A DNA stretch of 34,074 nucleotides from positions 1 to 34,074 of the IMG/VR virus record IMGVR_UViG_3300042879_001010. The stretch is one strand, 5' to 3'. The DNA comes from a virus. Below, piece by piece: positions 20,607 through 26,700 of the stretch; positions within the stretch are counted from its first letter, which is position 1; each line of letters starts with the position of its first letter. The notes under the pieces are model-generated. The model was not told where the DNA came from. It saw only the letters and a list, made by a program, of their open reading frames with translations, and did not search any database. The position numbers and the translations under genes are program-made.

Positions 20607-20743
20607 AGTGCTGCAACCATGACTGCAACCAAGGTAAGGATTGTCCTCATAGATTTTCTGTGCGGACAATCTGGATATTTATTGCTTTTGTGTTGCTTCT
20701 GTTCTGGCACATTGTCATTTACTTGGGTTATCTAATGTGGTAA
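20603..20743 (+). CDS. 46-residue Cys-rich membrane peptide
   Basis: The N-terminus MKCCNHDCNQGKDCPHRF holds four cysteines and two histidines within 18 residues, followed by one hydrophobic helix (about residues 22-45, TIWIFIAFVLLLFWHIVIYL). A CNQG..CP pattern before a membrane segment is one I recall from short phage proteins of Burkholderiales; its role is unknown, and metal binding near the membrane face is plausible. AAGGAG lies 8 bases before the ATG, which overlaps the previous stop. Confidence 0.6.
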   Translation: MKCCNHDCNQGKDCPHRFSVRTIWIFIAFVLLLFWHIVIYLGYLMW

Positions 20744-20764
20744 TCTCTAGGCAAGGAGAACACC

Positions 20765-21220
20765 ATGCCTGGACTGCTTGCCCCCAAAGTCGAGATAGAA
20801 ATTGAGATCAAGAGTCAGGAGGAAGAGTCGTGTCCTCTTGCTACGCATGACGTAGAAGAAAACCTCAAGAATCGCCAGAAGGCCATTGACAAGGCAAGTT
20901 ATGGCCCGATGAATCCTAACGAGCCAAACACCGATTACTGGCGCAAGCTGGCTAATGGATGGCGACTCTCTCCCGATCAAGCAAAGAAAAGCCGCTGCGG
21001 GAACTGCGCTGCTTTTATCCAAACACCATCAATGATGGACTGCATCGAAAAGGGCATGGGTGAGCCTGATGCCTGGGAAGTCATCGATGCTGGAGACTTG
21101 GGATATTGTGAGCTGTTTCACTTTAAGTGTGCTGCCATGCGAACCTGCGCGGCATGGATCGTTGGTGGGCCTGTAACCGAGGAGCAAGAGCATGGGGACA
21201 ACGAATCAGATTCCGATTAA
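20765..21220 (+). CDS. Cys-rich protein, possibly HiPIP-like iron-sulphur or metal-binding
   Basis: This is a 151-residue protein. The first 70 residues are charged and helical. The C-terminal half has the cysteine array CGNCAAF, MMDCIEKG, LGYCELFHFKCAAMRTCAAW, ending AWIVGG. The pattern resembles short phage proteins annotated as high-potential iron-sulphur-like, but metal type cannot be read from sequence. AAGGAG lies 6 bases before the ATG. It may be a virion or early protein; it begins the group of genes leading to the virion region. Function is unknown. Confidence 0.6.
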   Translation: MPGLLAPKVEIEIEIKSQEEESCPLATHDVEENLKNRQKAIDKASYGPMNPNEPNTDYWRKLANGWRLSPDQAKKSRCGNCAAFIQTPSMMDCIEKGMGEPDAWEVIDAGDLGYCELFHFKCAAMRTCAAWIVGGPVTEEQEHGDNESDSD

Positions 21221-21326
21221 TGTCAAGCAAGCCAAGAAGTTTGCCGAGGAAGCCAGGAAGCAGGCCGAAAAGCGCGGTATGCAGCCTATGACCTACAAGT
21301 TCTCCAAACCGAAAGGCAAGAAATGA
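21192..21326 (+). CDS. Small basic protein
   Basis: This 44-residue, Lys-rich, helical peptide (NVKQAKKFAEEARKQAEKRG, ending KPKGKK) overlaps the end of the Cys-rich gene and is coupled to the next start by ATGA. GGAG lies 7 bases before the ATG. It is the first of four consecutive short, strongly basic proteins that may bind DNA or serve as minor virion parts. Confidence 0.55.
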   Translation: MGTTNQIPINVKQAKKFAEEARKQAEKRGMQPMTYKFSKPKGKK

Positions 21327-21508
21327 AACTCACCGCAGCAGCCAAGAAAATCGGCAAGGTCATGGGTGAATACAAGGAAGGCAAACTAAAGTCCTCCTCT
21401 GGTCAAAAGGTCAAGAGCCGGGATCAGGCAGTAGCGATTGCCATGAGTGAAAGTCGGGCATTGCCTAAGCGCGGTGGACGGACTGCTACCAACAAATCCA
21501 AGAGGTGA
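21323..21508 (+). CDS. DUF6496-like small basic protein
   Basis: This is a 61-residue protein with the pattern KIGKVMGEYKEGKLKSSSGQ, then KVKSRDQAVAIAMSESRALP, which I recall as a DUF6496-type phage family. It is rich in Lys and Arg with a Ser/Gly hinge between two helices. Function is unknown; DNA binding is possible from composition. It is coupled to the preceding gene. Confidence 0.65.
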   Translation: MKLTAAAKKIGKVMGEYKEGKLKSSSGQKVKSRDQAVAIAMSESRALPKRGGRTATNKSKR

Positions 21509-21511
21509 GCC

Positions 21512-21667
21512 ATGCCTGGACTCTATGAGAATATCCACAAAAAGCGTGAGCGCATTGAGAAGCAGAAAGCCGCTGGTAAAACGCCAGAACGCATGAGAAA
21601 GCCTGGGCAAAAGGGTGCTCCTACGGCAGCGGCATTCAAAGCCGCAGCAAAGACTGCAAAAAAATGA
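21512..21667 (+). CDS. Small basic protein
   Basis: This is a 51-residue peptide (PGLYENIHKKRERIEKQKAA, then GKTPERMRKPGQKGAPTAAA) with a GAGGTGAG ribosome site and an ATGA overlap with the next gene. The pattern PGLY.NI..KR..I and the KPG.KGAPTA end are of a kind I recall from short phage proteins of unknown role. The gene is intact despite its shortness. Confidence 0.6.
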   Translation: MPGLYENIHKKRERIEKQKAAGKTPERMRKPGQKGAPTAAAFKAAAKTAKK

Positions 21668-21963
21668 GTGCAGCCTGGACACGCAAAGAGGGTAAAAACC
21701 CGAAAGGTGGCCTCAATGAGAAGGGTCGCAAGTCCTATGAGCGCGAGAATCCTGGGAGCAATCTGAAGCCCCCTGTTAAATCTGGCGACAATCCCCGTAG
21801 AGCGTCTTTTCTTGCCAGGATGGGTAATATGCCTGGGCCAGAGAGAAAACCTGATGGAAGCCCTACACGCCTGTTGCAGAGCCTACAGGCATGGGGAGCC
21901 AGTTCTAAGGTAGATGCCCGTCAGAAGGCAAAAGCTATTTCTGAGCGAAACAAGAAGAAGTAA
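21664..21963 (+). CDS. DUF6321-like basic protein
   Basis: This 99-residue protein contains AWTRKEGKNPKGGLNEKGRK, then NLKPPVKSGDNPRRASFLAR, MGNMPGPE, and LQAWGASSKVDARQKAKAIS. This matches the DUF6321 type as I recall it, found in many tailed phages. Function is unknown. It has a net positive charge and low hydrophobicity. It is the last of the basic group, with the large polyvalent-type gene starting 2 bases after its stop. Confidence 0.7.
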   Translation: MSAAWTRKEGKNPKGGLNEKGRKSYERENPGSNLKPPVKSGDNPRRASFLARMGNMPGPERKPDGSPTRLLQSLQAWGASSKVDARQKAKAISERNKKK

Positions 21964-21965
21964 TC

Positions 21966-23660
21966 ATGGACGGAATCCGCGCAACCCCATACATAAACCC
22001 GCTGCTTGGCTCAGTCAATGAGTTGGTTGGTGGGTTATTGGGGTATATGCGTGATCCAAGGCGTACTCAGCAGCTTCAGGGTTTGGCTGGCTTGTTGGAA
22101 AGCACAGGAGTGCCTAAAACATTAGAAAGGCTGGCATACGGTGAGCCTTTGACAAACATCCAAAGGGCAAATGTCCCGGTACTTAGGCCAGAGACAGCGG
22201 AGGCGCTTCTTACTTTGTCGCCAGTTCCACGAGCGACAAGCAGGGCTGCAATGGCAGCAGGTCGTGCTGGTGAGCGCATGGCTGAGAGAGTTGTCCCGCA
22301 GATCATGGAGCGTGGCGGTATGCCAGCGGGATTACTTCAGGACTTGGCGCAGGGTTCAGTTTCCAGAATAACACCAGATGCAAGTCGTTTAGGTTCTATA
22401 ACAAGAGAATCATTTGTTCCTGGTGTTGAAGCTGGCAAAGAAATGATTGTGCATCACAACATTAGTCCAGAAAAACTTGCGCGAGTTGAGAAGATTGGTG
22501 GTATGCCTGTCCCATCCCTAGCGGTGTCAAATGTTGAGAATCCAATGATGGGATTTGGTGACATTTCACTAATTGGGTCAAAAAATATGGCAATACCATC
22601 GGCAAAAAATCCTGTTTATGGATTTGATGCTTACACTTCTAGGACTCCAAGCATTGAATATGTTTTTGATGCTAAATCTTCTAAAAATTTAGACAATTTA
22701 TTTTCAGATGTAAAAGATTCATTAAATAGTGGCACTATTTATAATCTTAAAGATAATTGGAAAGATCGTCAATTTAATGATGCAATGAAGGCCAAATTCT
22801 TGAAAGAAAAAGGCATGCTTGCAGAACCAGACAAATTCAAAGATAAATGGGATTATTCAAGAGATATTGGCGCAAAGGTAGATCAAAACTGGAAAGAATA
22901 TACTGAGTGGGTCAATGAATTTGACAGGCGTTTGCCTGACGCTGGCGTAAACATTCAAGAACGAATTTTCAAAGGCTATACAGACTTAGGGAATCGCCGG
23001 TATGCTCCTGCAACACTTGAAAATCTTGTGAAAGAGATGAAGGGAGGGGCTGGTGCTGAAGGCTTTTTCTACGGCGTTGGAAATATCAGAGCAGTTGCTA
23101 CTCCAAAGTTCAAAAATCTTAATCAAGTAAAAGCAGCTAGAGAAAATATAATAACAAAAGAAGAATTTGAGCCGATTAAAAAACAGATTGATGATGCTTT
23201 TCAGAGCATCAATGAGCGTTTGCGTAAACTTGATAACCAGGCTGGATATGGATATGATGCGCCTGATGCTCTTTACGAAATTGGTCAAACGAGAAATGTA
23301 AATCTTTTGGATAAAATTTATAAAGATGTTCCAAAGTCACTGAAAGCGGATGTGCAAATTTTCATGAATAAAGTTCGTGAAATGCCAACAGAATACTTTG
23401 AGATAAAACCACAAAGAGCTTTGCAGGTTGAGGAATTTAAGGGCGCAATTCTGCCAGAAAATGCACCAAAACAATCAATTGAATACCTGAAAAGCCAAGG
23501 CATTAAAGATTTGTATTACTATGCAACCCCGGAAGAGCGCAAAGAATTGTTTAAGAAGTTTGCGCCAGAAATGTTTGGCGTGTTACCATTAGGATTGCTA
23601 GCAGACGAAGAACAAAGGAAGAAAGCAGAGGACTATTTCCGTTCGTTGCTAGGCCAGTAA
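21966..23660 (+). CDS. Large polyvalent-type protein, candidate virion-delivered effector
   Basis: This is a 564-residue protein. The N-terminus is Ala, Leu and Arg-rich (residues 1-130). Residues of about 161-232 read VHHNISPEKLARVEKIGGMP, then VPSLAVSNVENPMMGFGDIS, then LIGSKNMAIPSAKNPVYGFD and AYTSRTPSIEY. This resembles a domain associated with large polyvalent proteins of phages and plasmids. The remainder is long, helical and Lys-rich, ending in a helical tail. From about 22550 to 23550 the coding sequence is visibly richer in A and T than its neighbours, suggesting separate origin. It lies between small basic genes and the DNA-modification pair, so it may be packaged and injected, or protect the genome. 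No catalytic motif was identified. Confidence 0.5.
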   Translation: MDGIRATPYINPLLGSVNELVGGLLGYMRDPRRTQQLQGLAGLLESTGVPKTLERLAYGEPLTNIQRANVPVLRPETAEALLTLSPVPRATSRAAMAAGRAGERMAERVVPQIMERGGMPAGLLQDLAQGSVSRITPDASRLGSITRESFVPGVEAGKEMIVHHNISPEKLARVEKIGGMPVPSLAVSNVENPMMGFGDISLIGSKNMAIPSAKNPVYGFDAYTSRTPSIEYVFDAKSSKNLDNLFSDVKDSLNSGTIYNLKDNWKDRQFNDAMKAKFLKEKGMLAEPDKFKDKWDYSRDIGAKVDQNWKEYTEWVNEFDRRLPDAGVNIQERIFKGYTDLGNRRYAPATLENLVKEMKGGAGAEGFFYGVGNIRAVATPKFKNLNQVKAARENIITKEEFEPIKKQIDDAFQSINERLRKLDNQAGYGYDAPDALYEIGQTRNVNLLDKIYKDVPKSLKADVQIFMNKVREMPTEYFEIKPQRALQVEEFKGAILPENAPKQSIEYLKSQGIKDLYYYATPEERKELFKKFAPEMFGVLPLGLLADEEQRKKAEDYFRSLLGQ

Positions 23661-23716
23661 CCAACCAGCAGATGTAAGTCTGCACTAACATTGAACAACC
23701 CGAAAGGGATTCAAAC

Positions 23717-24223
23717 ATGATGGATAGAAAACTTGAATGGCGCAACATCGGTGAAATCATTCCGTATGCGCGAAACTCCCGAACCCATTCCGAGGAGCAA
23801 GTTGCACAAATTGCCGCCTCAATCAAGGAATTCGGTTGGACAAATCCGGTCTTGATTGATGAAGAAAACGGCATCATTGCTGGTCACGGCAGACTGGCAG
23901 CGGCTAGGAAGCTAGGCCATACAGAAATCCCCGTCATAGAGCTAACAGGGCTGTCCGAGGCTCAGAAACGGGCTTACGTCATCGCCGACAACAAACTCGC
24001 CCTAAACGCTGGGTGGGACACCGAAATGCTCGTCAATGAGTTGCGTGACCTGGAGGGTATTGATCTGTCATTGACTGGTTTTACCATTGATGAGATCAAT
24101 GCGCTGCAACCAGTTGACTTTGATCCAGCGACAGAAGAAGAACAAGGAAAGTTAGATCAGCTTGATCCTAAGTGGATTGCTTGTCCTCATTGCGGGAAAG
24201 AATTTGATGCAAGACAAGCCTAA
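23717..24223 (+). CDS. ParB/Srx-domain protein with C-terminal CxxC
   Basis: This is a 168-residue protein. Residues 8-95 form a ParB/sulfiredoxin-type N-terminal domain: IIPYARNSRTHSEEQVAQIA, then VLIDEENGIIAGHGRLAAAR (GHGR at 56-59), followed by ADNKLALNAGW. A helical linker and CPHCGKEF (Cys156, Cys159) end the protein. In phages this domain is usually joined to DNA methyltransferases or other modification enzymes near the terminase; here the partner is a separate, overlapping Mom-like gene. The single CxxC could be half of a metal site. An AAAGGG ribosome site is 8 bases upstream. Plasmid partition is unlikely, since no ParA is present. Confidence 0.85.
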   Translation: MMDRKLEWRNIGEIIPYARNSRTHSEEQVAQIAASIKEFGWTNPVLIDEENGIIAGHGRLAAARKLGHTEIPVIELTGLSEAQKRAYVIADNKLALNAGWDTEMLVNELRDLEGIDLSLTGFTIDEINALQPVDFDPATEEEQGKLDQLDPKWIACPHCGKEFDARQA

Positions 24224-24926
24224 ACTTAAGATTGATTGGGCCAGTCATGAAGCGGCTAAGTATGCCTGTTTGAATTGGCACTATTCAAAGGCTATACCGA
24301 TGCCGCCAATCGTAAAAATTGGTGTTTGGGAAGAATCAAAATTTATTGGCGTTGTTTTATTCTCAAGAGGTGCAAGCCCAATGTTAGGTGCAGCCTACAA
24401 ATTGGGTCAAACAGAATGTTGTGAGCTAACAAGAGTTGCTCTTACAAAACACAAAACAAGTGTTTCAAGAATTATTGCTATTTCAATAAAGTTTTTGAAA
24501 AAAAACAGCCCTGGCCTTCGTTTGGTTATAAGTTTCGCAGATCAAAACCAGGGACATCACGGCGGCATTTATCAGGCTGGTGGATGGATTTATTCGGGTA
24601 AATCAGCAGAAAAATTTGATTATATCGGTCCAGATGGGAAAAAATATCTTAGCAGGCAAGTTGCTGAATCCGGATATGTGAAGCAATTTGGTAAAGTTAC
24701 AAAGGCATTCAAAAGAAGCGAATGCATTTCTGTTCCAGTTGCAGGAAAGCACCGTTACCTGATGCCGCTAGATGATGAGATGAGGAGTAAGATCGCACAT
24801 CTTTCCAAACCATATCCTAAGCGTCCGAAGCAGGCAGAAGCCGGGCCACCGGAATTGCGGGGGGGCAGCACCCACCCGGACGCTCCATCGTTAGTAACTA
24901 CTAACGAACTTGTTTCGGAGATATAA
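24207..24926 (+). CDS. Mom-like DNA-modification protein
   Basis: This 239-residue protein resembles phage Mu Mom, a GNAT-like enzyme that converts adenine to N6-carbamoylmethyladenine and so blocks host restriction. The recognisable parts are CLNWHYSKAIPMPP (His25-Tyr26-Ser27), FIGVVLFSRGASP, CELTRVAL, LVISFADQNQGHHGGIYQAG then GWIYSG, and KHRYLMPLD. The ATG at 24207 overlaps the ParB/Srx gene by 17 bases, recalling the overlapping com-mom genes of Mu. The last 35 residues are Pro and Gly-rich and may be an extension. A near-perfect palindrome lies at its 3' end, just before the terminase genes. The family call is by pattern; the exact modification is inferred. Confidence 0.75.
   Translation: MQDKPKLKIDWASHEAAKYACLNWHYSKAIPMPPIVKIGVWEESKFIGVVLFSRGASPMLGAAYKLGQTECCELTRVALTKHKTSVSRIIAISIKFLKKNSPGLRLVISFADQNQGHHGGIYQAGGWIYSGKSAEKFDYIGPDGKKYLSRQVAESGYVKQFGKVTKAFKRSECISVPVAGKHRYLMPLDDEMRSKIAHLSKPYPKRPKQAEAGPPELRGGSTHPDAPSLVTTNELVSEI
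24889..24906. repeat. 18-bp palindrome upstream of the terminase small subunit
   Basis: CGTTAGTA-AC-TACTAACG has 8-base arms and a 2-base centre. It lies inside the end of the Mom-like gene, 21 bases before the terS start. It might be a TerS recognition (pac-like) site or an operator for the packaging operon. No T-run follows. Confidence 0.55.
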
Positions 24927-24927
24927 A

Positions 24928-25278
24928 ATGCAAGGAAGTAAACATAATCCAACTGAAGAGAACAGGAAGATTTGTAAGACTTTGGCTGCGGTGGGTATTC
25001 CTTACGAGGACATTGCAACAAAGCTGGAGATCAGTTCTGATACCTTGGTTAAGTATTACAAGTCTGATCTGGAGGCGGGTCGGATCGATGCCAATGCCAG
25101 CATAGGGCAGACTTTGTTCCAGCAGGCAAAGAAGGGAAACACGGCAGCGGCTATCTTCTGGCTCAAGACCAGGGCGCGGTGGAGGGAGACAAACACTGTT
25201 GAGCATACCGGGTTGAATGGTGGCCCGATTGAAGTCTCTGAGATCGCAATCAAGCTGGTTCGTCCTGATGGAGCTTGA
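24928..25278 (+). CDS. terS: Terminase small subunit
   Basis: This is a 116-residue protein. An N-terminal helix-turn-helix (NRKICKTLAAVGIPYEDIAT, then KLEISSDTLVKYYKSDLEAG) would recognise phage DNA. A helical oligomerisation segment (QTLFQQAKKGNTAAAIFWLK) is followed by TRARWRETNT, a common TerS pattern. The ATG at 24928 is chosen because GGAG lies 7 bases upstream, rather than a TTG at 24910. It overlaps the large-subunit gene by 11 bases. It would select the genome and start packaging. Confidence 0.88.
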   Translation: MQGSKHNPTEENRKICKTLAAVGIPYEDIATKLEISSDTLVKYYKSDLEAGRIDANASIGQTLFQQAKKGNTAAAIFWLKTRARWRETNTVEHTGLNGGPIEVSEIAIKLVRPDGA

Positions 25279-26518
25279 ACTTGATTTTCCCGAGAAGCTA
25301 GATTTCCTGTTCCAGCCATCCCGGTACAAGATTCTTTATGGGGGGCGAGGTTCTGGTAAGTCTTGGGGTGTCGCCAGAGCATTGATAGCAAAGGCAGTCC
25401 AAAGCCCAACTAGGGTGCTTTGTGCGCGGGAGCTTCAGAATTCCATCTCAGACTCTGTGATCGCTCTATTGGCAGACCAGATCAAATCTATGGGTCTGGA
25501 TTCATTCTTTGATGTACAAAGAACGGCGATCTACGGCAAGAATGGCTCTGAGTTCTCCTTTGTTGGTCTTAAACATAACGTCACATCCATAAAATCATAC
25601 GAAGGTGTTGATATTTGTTGGGTGGAAGAGGGTCAAGCGGTATCTAAAACCTCTTGGGAGACCTTAATCCCCACAGTTCGTAAACCTGGTTCTGAGATTT
25701 GGGTCACATTCAACCCTGACCTGGACACAGATGAGACTTACAAGCGGTTTGTGGTCAACCCACCGGGGAATGCGGTTATCCGTAAAGTGAACTGGAACGA
25801 TAACCCTTGGTTCCCTGAAGTCTTAAAAGAAGAGCTGACCCAGCTCAAAGAGAAAGACCCTGATGCTTATTTGAATGTCTGGGAGGGTCATACCAGGCAG
25901 ATGCTAGATGGGGCTGTCTACGCTAACGAGTTGAGAAAAGCACAAGAGGATGGAAGAATCAGGGACTTCCTTATAGATAAAAGTATTCCCGTCCAGACAT
26001 TCTGGGATTTGGGCTGGGCCGACATGACTTCAATCTGGTTCGTCCAGTACATACCTGGTGGAGAAGTGAGGGTGGTGGATTTCTACCAGAACTGCCAAAA
26101 GACCATAGATCACTATGTTCATATATTGGAGACAAAGGGTTATGTCTACCGGGATTGGTGGCTCCCCCATGACGCTGAGAACAAGAACATGACCGGGAAA
26201 TCGGTCAAGGATATTCTTGAGGCAATGGGCAAACCAATCAGGATTACGCCGAAGCTCTCGGTCTCTGACGGGATTAACGCTGCCAGGACACTGCTAAACA
26301 GGTGTTTTATACATGAGACAAACTGTGCAGACGGGATGCAGAATCTACGTCACTATCGTTACGATGTAGACCCTAACACAAAGATGTTTTCTAATAAGCC
26401 TCTCCACGATCAGCACTCACACGCTGCTGATGCTTGGAGGTATGTCGCCGTTGCTCTGGATGAGAACACCTCTTCCTGGGGCAAATCTATCAATGTCAAA
26501 CCGAAGTGGGTGGTTTAA
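25268..26518 (+). CDS. terL: Terminase large subunit
   Basis: This 416-residue packaging motor and nuclease has a Walker A motif (GGRGSGKS, residues 25-32), a Walker B motif (VDICWVEE, 114-121), and the ATPase coupling segment WVTFNPDL. Its C-terminal RNase-H-like nuclease includes TFWDLGWADM (Asp247), HDAENKN (Asp302) and HAADAWRY (Asp388). The start ATG at 25268 overlaps terS and is used in preference to an upstream frame. It pumps DNA through the portal, whose gene lies just downstream, and cuts it at the end. The length is somewhat short for the family but all motifs are present. Confidence 0.95.
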   Translation: MELELDFPEKLDFLFQPSRYKILYGGRGSGKSWGVARALIAKAVQSPTRVLCARELQNSISDSVIALLADQIKSMGLDSFFDVQRTAIYGKNGSEFSFVGLKHNVTSIKSYEGVDICWVEEGQAVSKTSWETLIPTVRKPGSEIWVTFNPDLDTDETYKRFVVNPPGNAVIRKVNWNDNPWFPEVLKEELTQLKEKDPDAYLNVWEGHTRQMLDGAVYANELRKAQEDGRIRDFLIDKSIPVQTFWDLGWADMTSIWFVQYIPGGEVRVVDFYQNCQKTIDHYVHILETKGYVYRDWWLPHDAENKNMTGKSVKDILEAMGKPIRITPKLSVSDGINAARTLLNRCFIHETNCADGMQNLRHYRYDVDPNTKMFSNKPLHDQHSHAADAWRYVAVALDENTSSWGKSINVKPKWVV

Positions 26519-26700
26519 TGTATCTCGTACCTCAAGGACAGAATCCTCTTGCACTGATCGCGGCACTTGAAAAACGTGTAATTCTGTTGGAAAATGCCAT
26601 GAAAAGGTTAGAATTAGACCCAAAGCCCAGAATGGGCAGACCTCCAAAGGTGAAAGATGAGTCAAATCAGCCTGAAGGCCGCAGTCCAAGCGGCGATTGA
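26518..26700 (+). CDS. Small coiled-coil protein with AT-hook-like motif
   Basis: This is a 60-residue protein. The first half is a helical coiled coil (NPLALIAALEKRVILLENAM), and the second is basic with MGRPPKVKD, an AT-hook-like GRPPK. The start overlaps the terL stop (TAATG) and the end overlaps the portal gene by 44 bases. It could assist packaging or bind DNA, but no family was recognised. Confidence 0.6.
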   Translation: MYLVPQGQNPLALIAALEKRVILLENAMKRLELDPKPRMGRPPKVKDESNQPEGRSPSGD

